Source: Pseudomonas helleri (GTDB lineage Bacteria; Pseudomonadota; Gammaproteobacteria; Pseudomonadales; Pseudomonadaceae). From it: DNA of 64,000 nt. The DNA is taken from assembly GCF_009600315.1 (NCBI RefSeq), contig NZ_WIWC01000009.1, forward strand, positions 1-64,000, read 5' to 3'. The position numbers and the translations under genes are program-made. Positions 17,669 through 26,426 of this stretch are shown piece after piece; position 1 is the first letter of the stretch, and every line of letters starts with the position of its first letter. The notes under the pieces are model-generated. The model had not been told where the DNA came from. It saw only the letters and a list, made by a program, of their open reading frames with translations, and did no database searches.

Positions 17669-18307
17669 CTAAACAGGTGTATCGGGCTGTTGCGAGGGAT
17701 GGGCCTTCAGAAAGGCCGGATGGTTGTGGGCCAGTGCCGCCACCCGCGCAATACGTGGGAAGGTGGCCAGCGAGACCTTGAACCGTTCAGCGGCGTATAC
17801 CTGTGGAATCACGTACACATCTGCCAGTCCAGGCTCAGGACCAAAGCAGTAACCGCTATCGCCAATCATGTTTTCGATGGCCGCCAGCCCCTGGCTGATC
17901 CAAAGGCTGATCCACTGCATCACTTGCGCTTCATCCTGCCCCGACTGACGCAGTTGATTAAGCACACTGACGTTGTGCAGCGGGTGAATGTCGCACGCCA
18001 CCAATGCCGCCACCGCGCGCTCATGGGCGCGGGTAATCAAGTCTGCAGACAGCAAGGGCCTCCGAGGATAACGCTCTTCCAGGTATTCGATGATGGCCGG
18101 TGACTGGCTTAAAAATCCGCCTTGGTCGGTACGCAGCGTCGGAACGCGGCCTTGCGAGTTGATCGCCAGATACTCAGGCTGATGATGCTCGCCACCGCCC
18201 GGCGCGATCAAATTGACCGGTATCGACTGATAATCCAGACCTTTAAGCGCCAGTGCAATGCGCACCCGGTAAGACGATGTGGAGCGATAATAGGTAAAGA
18301 GCTGCAT
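17669..18307 (-). CDS. maiA: Maleylacetoacetate isomerase
   Basis: Glutathione-dependent isomerase converting maleylacetoacetate to fumarylacetoacetate in the homogentisate pathway. It has 212 residues: a zeta-class GST N-terminal thioredoxin fold with the TYYRSTSSYRVRIALALKG motif (active-site Ser) and the helical C-terminal domain. The start at 18307 follows AAGGGAG. It is the last gene of hmgA-fahA-maiA, 11 bp after fahA. Confidence 0.93.
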   Translation of the reverse strand: MQLFTYYRSTSSYRVRIALALKGLDYQSIPVNLIAPGGGEHHQPEYLAINSQGRVPTLRTDQGGFLSQSPAIIEYLEERYPRRPLLSADLITRAHERAVAALVACDIHPLHNVSVLNQLRQSGQDEAQVMQWISLWISQGLAAIENMIGDSGYCFGPEPGLADVYVIPQVYAAERFKVSLATFPRIARVAALAHNHPAFLKAHPSQQPDTPV

Positions 18308-18318
18308 GACACACTCCC

Positions 18319-19623
18319 TTATAGCGCGGCCACCACCTTGCCACGACACTCGCCAAAGCCGATGGAGACAAAACCCTCACGGGCGCAGCGCGCACGAAGG
18401 ATGATTTCGTCGCCATCTTCCAGAAACCGCCGAGTCTCGCCGCCAGGCAGCTCAATCGGGTGCTTACCGCCTTCGGTGATTTCCAACAGGCTGCCCAGTT
18501 GTGAACGCTGCGGTCCCGACAATGTGCCTGAGCCAAACAAATCACCCGCCTGCAACTGGCAACCGTTGACGCTGTGATGCGCCACCAACTGCGCAGCGGT
18601 CCAGTACATGTTCAGGCTGTTGCTCAAACCCAGTCGATAGGCGGGCAGGTTACGTTGTCGCATTGACTCGGTCAGCAACAGCACTTCCAGTTCGATGTCC
18701 AGCGCGCCCCCGGCCTGATCCTTGGAGTCCAGCAAGTAGGCAAGCGGTTGCGGGTCGCCTTCAGGACGCGCCGTTTGTGGACGGCGGAACGGCTCCAGCG
18801 CTTCGGCTGTCACCACCCACGGTGAAATGCTGGTGATAAAGCTCTTGGACAGAAACGGCCCCAACGGTTGGTATTCCCACGCTTGAATATCACGCGCTGA
18901 CCAGTCATTCAGCAGGCAAAATCCGGCAATGTGCTCGCCCGCCTCACTCACAGGGATCGCGCAGCCCATGTCATTGCCCTGCCCTATCCAGATACCCAGC
19001 TCCAGCTCGTAATCCAGCCGGGCGCACGGGCCAAAATTCGGTTCTGTCTGACCTGCCGGCAAGGTTTGACCTTTTGGGCGCCGTACCTCGACACCCGACG
19101 CACGTATGGTCGAAGCACGACCGTGGTAACCAATAGGGACGTACTTGTAGTTAGGCAGCAGCGGATTATCAGGGCGGAACAATTTACCGACATTTTTTGC
19201 GTGTTCGATACCGACATAAAAATCGGTGTAATCGCCAATTTTGGCTGGCAGGTGCATTTCACACTCGCAGGCTAAAGGCAGCAGACGCGCACCTTGAGCT
19301 TCAATCTTGCCGCGCAGGGTGCTGCCTTCGTTGAGCAGTTCCAGCAATCTTTCGCGCAACGCGACTCGAGCGCTGCGGCCCAATGCAAAGAAAGCGTTCA
19401 GCGCGCCACCCAGCGAAGCTTCAACCGCCGCTTTAGCCTCACCTTCAAACAAACCCGCAGCCAGCGCCGCTTCCAGATCAAAAATGTGCTCGCCAATGGC
19501 AACACCGCTACGAGGCGCTGAGCCCTTGTGACTGAACACGCCCAGCGGCAAGTTTTGCAGTGCGAAGTCACTGTGTCCGTTGGCAGACGCCACCCAACTG
19601 CGGGCAAGTGAGAACTGGGTCAT
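18319..19623 (-). CDS. fahA: Fumarylacetoacetase
   Basis: Hydrolyses fumarylacetoacetate to fumarate and acetoacetate, the last step of tyrosine and phenylalanine catabolism. It has 434 residues with the N-terminal SH3-like domain and the catalytic FAH domain (DYTDFYVGIEHAKNVGKLFR with the metal-ligand Asp, GYHGRAST, LDYELELGIWIGQGN). GGAGAT precedes the ATG. It lies 3 bp after hmgA. Also called hmgB in P. putida. Confidence 0.95.
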   Translation of the reverse strand: MTQFSLARSWVASANGHSDFALQNLPLGVFSHKGSAPRSGVAIGEHIFDLEAALAAGLFEGEAKAAVEASLGGALNAFFALGRSARVALRERLLELLNEGSTLRGKIEAQGARLLPLACECEMHLPAKIGDYTDFYVGIEHAKNVGKLFRPDNPLLPNYKYVPIGYHGRASTIRASGVEVRRPKGQTLPAGQTEPNFGPCARLDYELELGIWIGQGNDMGCAIPVSEAGEHIAGFCLLNDWSARDIQAWEYQPLGPFLSKSFITSISPWVVTAEALEPFRRPQTARPEGDPQPLAYLLDSKDQAGGALDIELEVLLLTESMRQRNLPAYRLGLSNSLNMYWTAAQLVAHHSVNGCQLQAGDLFGSGTLSGPQRSQLGSLLEITEGGKHPIELPGGETRRFLEDGDEIILRARCAREGFVSIGFGECRGKVVAAL

Positions 19624-19626
19624 GGG

Positions 19627-20931
19627 TTATCTCCGATTCGGGTTGAACGTTGCAGGCAGCGAGGCCCAGCACGCGTCATAACTGGATTGCAATTGCGGGC
19701 ACTCAAGGGCGAACCGACTGGGGCGCAACACTTGGCTGGTTTCAAACATAAAGGCCATGGTGTTGTCGATCTTGCTCGGTTGCAGGTCGGCGGCAATGGC
19801 TTTGGTGCAGGTTTCAGCGTCCGGACCATGGGCGCTCATGCAGCCGTGCAGCGAGGCGCCACCCGGCAGAAAGCCTTCTGCTTTGGCGTCGTAGCTGCCC
19901 TGAATCAGGCCCATGTATTCGTTCATCAGGTTGCGATGAAACCACGGCGGCCTGAATGTATTTTCAGCCACCATCCAGCGCGGCGGGAAAATCACGAAAT
20001 CGAGGTTAGCCATTCCCGGCACACTGGAGGGCGAGGTCAAGACGGTGAAGATCGACGGGTCCGGGTGATCGAAGCTAACCGTGCCCAGGGTGTTGAAACG
20101 GCGCAGGTCATATTTGTAGGGCACGTTGTTGCCATGCCAGGCGACAACGTTCAGAGGCGAGTGGTCCAGCTCACAGCCCCACAGTTCACCCAGGAATTTC
20201 TGCACCAGACGGGTGCATTGCTGCCCGTCTTCGTAACAGGCAACCGGCGCCAGAAAGTCTCGTGGATTGGCCAGACCGTTGCTGCCGATCGGGCCCAGGT
20301 CAGGCAGGCGCAGCGGCGCGCCATGATTCTCGGCCACGTAACCGCGGGCGTTCGCATCGAGCAGTTCAACCCGAAACTTCATACCCCGCGGAATCACGGC
20401 CATTTCCAGAGGCTCAATCTCCAGGTAGCCCAATTCGGTTGCAATCCGCAAACGGCCCTGCTCGGGCACCAGCAGCAGTTCACCATCGGCATCGAAGAAC
20501 ACGCGCTGCATGGATGTGTTGGCGCGATAGTGATAGATGCTGATGCCGGCGGGTTTTTCCGGGCTACTGTTGGCAACCATCGCCACCAGGCCATCGATAA
20601 AATCGGTGGGTTCTTCTGGAATGGGCAGAGGGTTCCAGCGCAAGCGGTTGGGTGTGACAGCACCTGATGCACCGCCTGCTAATTGCCGCTCCAGCTTGAC
20701 GAATGCGGGATGATTGGCTGACGGCTTGATGCGGTACATCCATGTTCGCCGCGATTCGCTGCGCGCCATGGTAAACGCAGTACCCGACAGCAACTCGGCG
20801 TACAAACCATAGGGGACTTTTTGCGGGGAGTTCTGACCAATCGGCAAGGCGCCGGGCAGTGCTTCACTGCTGAATTCGTTGCCAAAACCGGACTGATAGG
20901 CCAAGGCTGGCGCAGGCGTGTCTAGGTTCAT
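19627..20931 (-). CDS. hmgA: Homogentisate 1,2-dioxygenase
   Basis: Fe(II) ring-cleavage dioxygenase forming maleylacetoacetate. It has 434 residues. The metal-binding and active-site region is at the C-terminal end ([31 protein letters not shown]). The ATG at 20931 follows GGAGG. It is first in the operon, with the divergent regulator hmgR and a palindromic operator region just upstream. Loss of this enzyme typically causes brown pyomelanin. Confidence 0.96.
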   Translation of the reverse strand: MNLDTPAPALAYQSGFGNEFSSEALPGALPIGQNSPQKVPYGLYAELLSGTAFTMARSESRRTWMYRIKPSANHPAFVKLERQLAGGASGAVTPNRLRWNPLPIPEEPTDFIDGLVAMVANSSPEKPAGISIYHYRANTSMQRVFFDADGELLLVPEQGRLRIATELGYLEIEPLEMAVIPRGMKFRVELLDANARGYVAENHGAPLRLPDLGPIGSNGLANPRDFLAPVACYEDGQQCTRLVQKFLGELWGCELDHSPLNVVAWHGNNVPYKYDLRRFNTLGTVSFDHPDPSIFTVLTSPSSVPGMANLDFVIFPPRWMVAENTFRPPWFHRNLMNEYMGLIQGSYDAKAEGFLPGGASLHGCMSAHGPDAETCTKAIAADLQPSKIDNTMAFMFETSQVLRPSRFALECPQLQSSYDACWASLPATFNPNRR

Positions 20932-21006
20932 GAAGCCTCCGAAATGGAGAAGACAGAGACTGCACACGGCGATAAACAGGCCAGAGCGTCACTGCGTTGT
21001 TATTAT

Positions 21007-21032
21007 CGTAATCCAATTACGCATAACGTAAT
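21007..21032. promoter_or_regulatory. Probable HmgR operator
   Basis: Three alternating half-sites CGTAAT/ATTACG/CGTAAT make two overlapping inverted repeats: CGTAAT-CCA-ATTACG (21007-21021) and ATTACG-CATAA-CGTAAT (21016-21032). The second is 17 bp, the operator length I recall for HmgR in P. putida. It lies between the divergent hmgA and hmgR starts. Confidence 0.7.
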
Positions 21033-21094
21033 TTGATTGCTTTTAAGCGTCAAGCTATAAAGACGCCCTCCCGTACCGAGGTAACAGCGCCACC

Positions 21095-21889
21095 ATGGAA
21101 AAGCCCCGCAGCAGCAACGACAGCACTGGCAAGCAAAAAGTGCGCTCCGCCGAGGTGGGTACAGACATCCTCAAGGCCTTGGCACAACTGTCACCGTCGA
21201 CCTCACTGTCACGCTTGGCCGAGCACGTGCAAATGCCCGCGAGCAAAGTGCACCGCTATTTACAGGCGCTGATTGCCAGTGGCTTTGCTGAGCAGAATGT
21301 GGCCACCAATCATTACGGGCTGGGGCGCGAGGCGTTGCGCGTAGGGCTGGCTGCGCTGAACAGTATGGATGTACTGAAAGTAGCGGCTGCGCCCTTGGCC
21401 CAATTACGCGACGATTTGAACGAAACCTGCTTTTTGGCGGTGTGGGGTAATCAAGGTGCGACCGTGGTACGCATTGAAGCCGCCGTGCGCGCTGTCACGG
21501 TGGTGACCAAGCCAGGATCAGTTTTGCCTTTGCTGAGTTCATCCACCGGCCTTGTGTTCAATGCCTTTTTACCCGACCGCGAAACCGCAGAGCTGCGCGA
21601 GCAGGAATTAAGCAGTGATCAGGTTCATCCACTGCAAACACCCGCTGCCTATGCGGTGCTGAGTGAGGAGATCCGCCAGCGCGGTTTGCACTTCGTACAC
21701 GGTTTGCTGATGCCGGGCGTTGATGCTCTATCGGCCCCGATCTTTGATGCCACAGGCCAGGTCGCTGGTGTATTGACCGTTGTAGGCCCTGCTTCCCTGT
21801 TTCATGCGGATGAGCATGGACCCGCAGCCAAACAGCTATTGGCTGCGAGCCAGGCAGTCAGTTGGCGGATGGGGTATCAGCCGGGCTAG
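21095..21889 (+). CDS. hmgR: IclR-family repressor of homogentisate genes
   Basis: Regulator of 264 residues with an N-terminal winged helix (SLSRLAEHVQMPASKVHRYL) and the C-terminal IclR effector domain (AVRAVTVVTKPGSVLPLLSS, LLMPGVDALSAPIFD). It is divergent from hmgA across a palindromic operator, as in P. putida, where HmgR represses hmgABC until homogentisate binds. A GAGG lies 13 bases before the chosen ATG, which is slightly long. Confidence 0.9.
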   Translation: MEKPRSSNDSTGKQKVRSAEVGTDILKALAQLSPSTSLSRLAEHVQMPASKVHRYLQALIASGFAEQNVATNHYGLGREALRVGLAALNSMDVLKVAAAPLAQLRDDLNETCFLAVWGNQGATVVRIEAAVRAVTVVTKPGSVLPLLSSSTGLVFNAFLPDRETAELREQELSSDQVHPLQTPAAYAVLSEEIRQRGLHFVHGLLMPGVDALSAPIFDATGQVAGVLTVVGPASLFHADEHGPAAKQLLAASQAVSWRMGYQPG

Positions 21890-21901
21890 AGGGGAATCTC
21901 A

Positions 21902-22273
21902 TCACTCCAGCCACTCGTACTTGGCGGCATCGAGCAAGTCGCTCATGATTGATTCGACCTGCTTAATCGACGGTGATTTCACCCTATAGCGGTCATCGAA
22001 AGTCCAGTCATTCGAGAACACCCCAGTCAACCAATCATCAAACGACTGCACCTTGCCCCACTCCAACGTATCCATACCCAAGTCCAGCAAGGTCTGGCTG
22101 AAGACCACGCGAAGTTCAACAATGTCCTTCACTGTATTGATATGAAGACTTTGGCAATCTATTGCATAGGCCTGCAGTTGCTCATTTAGAAAGTCACGCG
22201 CCCGCTCGACGACTTTCGGGCTGGATTTAAGAGTGAAGTGAGTATCGAATATATGGTTGTCTACTTTTTTCAT
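21902..22273 (-). CDS. Hypothetical protein
   Basis: A 123-residue acidic, soluble protein starting MKKVDNHIFDTHFTLKSSPK; the start at 22273 follows a good AGGAG site. It contains a central stretch VVFSQTLLDLGMDTLEWG and a C-terminal DLLDAAKYEWLE. No signal peptide or membrane segment. I do not recognise the family. Its 3' end is 12 bp from the convergent hmgR stop, and a long non-coding stretch lies upstream. Confidence 0.7.
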   Translation of the reverse strand: MKKVDNHIFDTHFTLKSSPKVVERARDFLNEQLQAYAIDCQSLHINTVKDIVELRVVFSQTLLDLGMDTLEWGKVQSFDDWLTGVFSNDWTFDDRYRVKSPSIKQVESIMSDLLDAAKYEWLE

Positions 22274-22444
22274 AATGTAGCTCCTGTCATTGCTCTCGGC
22301 CCATCCCAGCGTCTTGCCGCGATGAAGTCTGCCGAAAGAAACCCTGTAGCACGCATTCAACCTGTACTGCCCCTACGCGAGGCACTACATAGTTATATGG
22401 GTATTTAGTGGGCTGACAAAGCCTTGCTCCAGAGCCTTCGAGAC

Positions 22445-22657
22445 ATCTAAAAACTGTTGCCGAACGTGTAAAAGTGATTGTCCCAAAGCAGGCTTACTCT
22501 GCTTGGGGCTAGGTTTTATGCTTGTCGAACTTTCCAGCAGCTATGCTGGTACACGCATCGAGTCACACAGACTCTGCCTGCCTCTTTTACCCTGACGTTG
22601 ATTTGTAGCTCCTTGATGAACGTCTTCTTTGGCCGCTGCCTTGCAGCGGCCTTTTTT
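22445..22657 (+). ncRNA. Candidate structured small RNA
   Basis: A 400 bp gap without a credible gene holds a row of hairpins: CCCAAAGCAG paired with CTGCTTGGGG (22482-22508), CCAGCA-gcta-TGCTGG (22534-22549), and a strong terminator GGCCGCTGC-ctt-GCAGCGGCC with T6 (22631-22657). No plus-strand gene precedes the terminator, so a free-standing transcript of roughly 150-210 nt is implied. The 5' end is a guess. I could not match it to a named sRNA. Confidence 0.45.
22631..22657 (+). terminator. Rho-independent terminator
   Basis: A nine-pair GC stem with three-base loop followed by six T. It ends the proposed small RNA on the plus strand. Confidence 0.85.
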
Positions 22658-22685
22658 ATGCGAGCAATACCGACAACCCCTTGGC

Positions 22686-23372
22686 CTACAAAAGCTTCAT
22701 CAGTAGCGGTGCTGCGAACAGGTTGAGAATGCCGGTCAATACCATCACCAGCCCCGCCACCGAACCTTCCTCACTGCCCACTTCACGGGCACGGCTGACA
22801 CCTGCTCCATGAGCGCCTATACCGAACAGGGCGCCACGCGCCAGACTGCTGCGAAGCGGTAGCCACTTGAGCAAAATACCGCCCAGTAGCGCACCGAACA
22901 CGCCGGTGAACATCACAAATACGGCTGTGAGTTCCGGCACGCCGCCCAGGCTTTGCGCCATTGGCATGGCAAAGGGTGTGGTGATGGAGCGCGGCACCAA
23001 TGACATCGCCAGCGAGGTGTCCAAGGCCAGCGCCTTGGCCAGCCAGAATGAACTGCCGATGGACGCCGCACTGCCTGCCATCATGCCCAGCAACAAGGCC
23101 ATCCAGTGCCGCGCCAACAGCTGACGTTGTTGCCAGATCGGCACGGCAAACGCGACAGTGACCGGCCCCAACACCAGCATCAGCCAATGGGTATCGGCAG
23201 CGTACTCGGCATACGCGGTGTGCATCGGCACGGCCACCGCCAGCAATAATGCCGGCACCAGAATCAGCGGCGACAGCAGATACCGCCCGGTGCGCCGATA
23301 GATCCAGCGACTGAATCCATAGGCGCCAAGCGTGAGCGACAGCCAGAACAGAGGCATCCATTCAAACGTCAT
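22686..23372 (-). CDS. LrgB/CidB-family membrane protein
   Basis: Inner-membrane protein of 228 residues with 6-7 helices and the conserved LrgB segments PRSITTPFAMPMAQSLGG and GIGAHGAGVSRAREVG. LrgB/CidB works with a small holin-like CidA/LrgA partner in murein hydrolase control, overflow metabolism or, in some family members, glycolate/pyruvate export. The start at 23372 follows a GGAGAG site and overlaps the end of the partner gene by 11 bp. Confidence 0.9.
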   Translation of the reverse strand: MTFEWMPLFWLSLTLGAYGFSRWIYRRTGRYLLSPLILVPALLLAVAVPMHTAYAEYAADTHWLMLVLGPVTVAFAVPIWQQRQLLARHWMALLLGMMAGSAASIGSSFWLAKALALDTSLAMSLVPRSITTPFAMPMAQSLGGVPELTAVFVMFTGVFGALLGGILLKWLPLRSSLARGALFGIGAHGAGVSRAREVGSEEGSVAGLVMVLTGILNLFAAPLLMKLL

Positions 23373-23748
23373 GACGCACTCTCCAGCGGCACACCGCTTC
23401 AACAGTAAAGGCTGTCACTACCATGACCAGTAACGTGCTCACGCCGATAACCAGCAAGATCCGCCAGCCTTCAGTGCGCACCAGCGCGCCGTAATCGAGC
23501 AGGCTCATCAGCGCAGGAATAAAGAACAGCAACATTTCAGTCATCAATACTCCAGCGCCCAATTGCAAGGTCGCCGGTTTGACCCAGCCCGTGGCAAACG
23601 CCAGCAGTAAGAGGGCCATGCCTATAACCCCTCCGGGTATCGGCAGCTGCAGCCCTGCTGCTATCTGGCAACCGATAAAGTAAATAGCCAGTAACACGGC
23701 CATTTCACTGACCACCCTTGCCACCTGTTTTACATCGAAGCGTTTCAT
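23362..23748 (-). CDS. CidA/LrgA-family holin-like protein
   Basis: Small membrane protein of 128 residues with four helices and the family signature QLPIPGGVIGMALLLLAF. It is cotranscribed with, and overlaps, the LrgB-like gene. It is divergent from a LysR regulator at 23848, which matches the CidR-cidAB arrangement and suggests carbon-overflow or acetate-linked control. Confidence 0.9.
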   Translation of the reverse strand: MKRFDVKQVARVVSEMAVLLAIYFIGCQIAAGLQLPIPGGVIGMALLLLAFATGWVKPATLQLGAGVLMTEMLLFFIPALMSLLDYGALVRTEGWRILLVIGVSTLLVMVVTAFTVEAVCRWRVRHDV

Positions 23749-23847
23749 GTTGTTTCCATCGCAGACTGGGCTTCAGTTTAAAGACAGCCCTTCCATCCCG
23801 AAAACGAATTGTTAGACTGCCATCCATTCCAAAACGGAATCACACAC

Positions 23848-24747
23848 ATGGAATTCAAACACCTGCGTACCTTTGTTGAAGTCGCGCATTTAGGTGGCTT
23901 CACACAAGCGGCGCATTCACTGCATATCAGCCAGTCAGCCGTCAGCAAACAGGTCGCGCAACTGGAACACAGCCTGGGCACCCCGCTGTTTGACCGACTT
24001 GGGTCACATGTTCGTCTGACAGCAGCGGGCAGCGTGGTGCTACAACGCGCCAACACTATGCTGCGCCTGCACAACGAACTGTTCAGCGAGCTTGATGATC
24101 TGACCCATTTATCACGGGGCGAGTTACGCCTTGGATTGCCTTTACTAGGCAGCAGCACCTTGTTTGCCAACCTGATAGCCGAGTACCGACGACGTTATCC
24201 GAATATTCAGGTAAGCCTGCTCGAAGGAGGCACCCTGAATATTGAGCAGGCGGTATTGAGTGGCGAGCTGGAACTGGGGGGCAGTCTGACGCCGAAGAAT
24301 CCGTTGTTTGCCTATCAGCCTTTTTGTGATGAGCCGCTGGACGCATTGCTACCGGCTGATCATCCGCTGGCACAGGGTGGCAGCGTACGTTTGGAGCAAC
24401 TGGCCGAAACGCCCTTTTTGCTCTATCAGCGCAGCTTTGTGCTGAACGACCGTCTTTTGCTCGCCTGCCAACAACTGGGCTTCACGCCAAAAGAAGGCGG
24501 CCGCAGCGGCCAATCAGATTTTCTGGTGGCTCTGGTAGCCGCAGGTCAGGGTGTAGTGCTGCTGCCCAGTGTGGTCGCACGCGCCTTGGTACGGCCGGGG
24601 GTCGTGCGCCTGAAGCTGGTAGCACCCGACTACTTGCGCTGGGATATTGCTTTTATCTGGCGCGATGGCGCTTATTTGTCACGCGCAGCTCAAGCCTGGC
24701 TTGAGCTGCTGCGTGAACGACCGGTTACTGCGTCAGTGCCCGGATGA
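23848..24747 (+). CDS. LysR-family regulator (CidR-like)
   Basis: Regulator of 299 residues: winged helix (VEVAHLGGFTQAAHSLHISQ, SAVSKQVAQLEHSLG) then a periplasmic-binding-like effector domain. The start MEFKHLRTF is 99 bp from the divergent cidA-like gene, its probable target. The C-terminal 23 bp overlap the convergent flavodoxin gene. Effector unknown. Confidence 0.88.
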   Translation: MEFKHLRTFVEVAHLGGFTQAAHSLHISQSAVSKQVAQLEHSLGTPLFDRLGSHVRLTAAGSVVLQRANTMLRLHNELFSELDDLTHLSRGELRLGLPLLGSSTLFANLIAEYRRRYPNIQVSLLEGGTLNIEQAVLSGELELGGSLTPKNPLFAYQPFCDEPLDALLPADHPLAQGGSVRLEQLAETPFLLYQRSFVLNDRLLLACQQLGFTPKEGGRSGQSDFLVALVAAGQGVVLLPSVVARALVRPGVVRLKLVAPDYLRWDIAFIWRDGAYLSRAAQAWLELLRERPVTASVPG

Positions 24748-25180
24748 AGTCTTCAACCCAAGGCTCGGAATCGCTTTCCGGGGTGACGGTGACGCTGGAG
24801 TCCAGTCGCAGCATGGGCTGAATTTCTCGCACGCCCAACTCGGCAAACAGCTCGCGCATTTGCTCGCCACCGCCGCAGAAGGTGTCGCCATAACTCTCGT
24901 CACCCAGCGCGATCACGGCGCCCGGCAGACCACGCCAAGCTGCAGGCAACTGGTCGCGAATCGCGCAATACAGCGGCATGAGATTGTCCGGAAGCTCACC
25001 CATGCCGGTGGTTGAAGTCACGGCCAGAAAAGCATCCGGAGCAAAGGCCTGTACATCCGCCAGTGTGGCGCGAGGGTTAAGCAGCACCTCAAACTGTGCA
25101 GCGGTCAGCAGTTGTTTGGCGTTGCGAGCTACTTCTTCAGCGGTGCCGTACACCGAGCCGCATAGGATGGCTACTTTCAT
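24725..25180 (-). CDS. Flavodoxin (MioC type)
   Basis: FMN-binding electron carrier of 151 residues. The phosphate loop is GSVYGTAEEVA at about 8-18, with TTGMGELPDN and LGDESYGDTFCGGG forming the other flavin loops. The length fits short MioC-like flavodoxins. The partner is not evident from context. It overlaps the 3' end of the LysR gene tail to tail. Confidence 0.88.
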   Translation of the reverse strand: MKVAILCGSVYGTAEEVARNAKQLLTAAQFEVLLNPRATLADVQAFAPDAFLAVTSTTGMGELPDNLMPLYCAIRDQLPAAWRGLPGAVIALGDESYGDTFCGGGEQMRELFAELGVREIQPMLRLDSSVTVTPESDSEPWVEDFIRALTQ

Positions 25181-25289
25181 CTAACTGATCCTGTAACAGA
25201 CTTAAAGGCTGGATATTAACAGGTGAGGCACGGCTTTCGGTCATGCCTTACTATGCGTCAATCACCTCGCAGATCCAGAGAACAACACG

Positions 25290-25763
25290 ATGATCAACGC
25301 TCGTTTGTTACAACGCATGGTTGACGCGTCTCAAGACGGTATTGTGGTCGCCGAACAAGAGGGCGAAGACAACATCCTTATCTATGTAAACAAGTCATTT
25401 GAAACCCTGACAGGTTACAGCCGTGACGACATCCTCTATCAAGACTGCCGTTTTTTACAGGCAGGCGACCGCGATCAGATTGGCCTGCAATTGATTCGCG
25501 AAGCCATTGCCAGCGGTTTGCCCACCCGCCAGATCCTGCGCAATTACCGCAAGGACGGCTCACACTTCTGGAATGAGCTGTCGATCACGCCGGTGTTCAA
25601 TGAGGCCGATCAACTGACCTACTTTATTGGCGTGCAAAAAGATGTCACCGCGCAAGTCAAAGCTCAGCAAAAGGTTCAGCAACTCGAAGCCGAACTCGCG
25701 GCGGTCAAAGCTGAACTTGAAGCGTTAAAAATGACAAATGGTTTAAACCAATCGCCAATTTAA
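25290..25763 (+). CDS. Short LOV blue-light photoreceptor
   Basis: Protein of 157 residues made of one LOV domain (about 16-118) and a C-terminal coiled coil (VKAQQKVQQLEAELAAVKAE). The FMN-adduct cysteine is Cys53 in YQDCRFLQ, the LOV signature, followed by QILRNYRKDGSHFWNELSI and FIGVQKDV. There is no effector domain. This matches the short LOV proteins of Pseudomonas such as PpSB1-LOV of P. putida, reported as a light-dependent partner of LitR-type MerR repressors. The MerR gene of that type is two genes away. RBS is weak. Confidence 0.92.
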   Translation: MINARLLQRMVDASQDGIVVAEQEGEDNILIYVNKSFETLTGYSRDDILYQDCRFLQAGDRDQIGLQLIREAIASGLPTRQILRNYRKDGSHFWNELSITPVFNEADQLTYFIGVQKDVTAQVKAQQKVQQLEAELAAVKAELEALKMTNGLNQSPI

Positions 25764-25814
25764 TGGTCTGACGATCACGATCCCTGCTGCCTTGATAAAA
25801 ATTCGAGCCGGACC

Positions 25815-26420
25815 ATGTCTTACGAGACCCTTCTGACTCAGGATGAGTTGGACTTTATTCAATCAGTGCATCAAAACCCGCTGCTTAATCCGCGGGACGT
25901 CTTGTCGAGCCTTACGGTTAAAGGCGGCACGCAAGTGCGTGATCTTCTGACCCGTCTGGCTGCACACGAACACGTCACCATTCAAGCGCAGGTTGCCGAT
26001 CAGAAAATGAGCTTTCCACTGCGCCTTGTTGAAGATGAATTTCATGCTCAACACTTGCAGCTGGGCGCGCCGAGTATTTTCGAAGAAGGACCGGTAATTC
26101 GCCCTTGGCGCCTGACACTGGCTGAGCCGGTAGCGCTGGAGGACGTTCGGGCAAGGCCCGGTCACTTGTGGATTACTGAGGTTTCATTCAAGGGACTGCT
26201 GGTTGATGTGCGTAACAACAGACGCCCGCCTCGCCAATTTTCCCAGTGGTTCAGCCCCGTCGGCTATGAGCGCATCGCCATACGGGCCACGCTAGAGCGC
26301 AAAACCGAAGATGGCTTCTATGCCTACCGCCTCAGCCAACGTGACGTGGACGAAACCGAGCGCTTGCGCCAATTCATCTTGCAACAGCATCGCTTGGCGC
26401 ACCCCGCCCTGCACGCCTGA
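25815..26420 (+). CDS. PilZ-like domain protein of unknown function
   Basis: Protein of 201 residues in two parts: an N-terminal YcgR-like beta region (about 15-90) and a C-terminal part with a degenerate PilZ pattern (RPWRL in place of RxxxR, VSFKGLLV in place of [DN]xSxxG, and a final helix TERLRQFILQQHR). The Asp/Asn of the second motif is Glu here, so c-di-GMP binding is doubtful. It is 51 bp after the LOV gene and ends 6 bp from the convergent MerR gene, so it is likely cotranscribed with the photoreceptor. Fold assignment is by eye. Confidence 0.6.
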   Translation: MSYETLLTQDELDFIQSVHQNPLLNPRDVLSSLTVKGGTQVRDLLTRLAAHEHVTIQAQVADQKMSFPLRLVEDEFHAQHLQLGAPSIFEEGPVIRPWRLTLAEPVALEDVRARPGHLWITEVSFKGLLVDVRNNRRPPRQFSQWFSPVGYERIAIRATLERKTEDGFYAYRLSQRDVDETERLRQFILQQHRLAHPALHA

Positions 26421-26426
26421 CCGGGT

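Noticed and set aside
22478..22726. 82-codon plus-strand frame upstream of lrgB
   Set aside because: It runs through two hairpins and a strong terminator and into the lrgB gene; the RNA reading is better.
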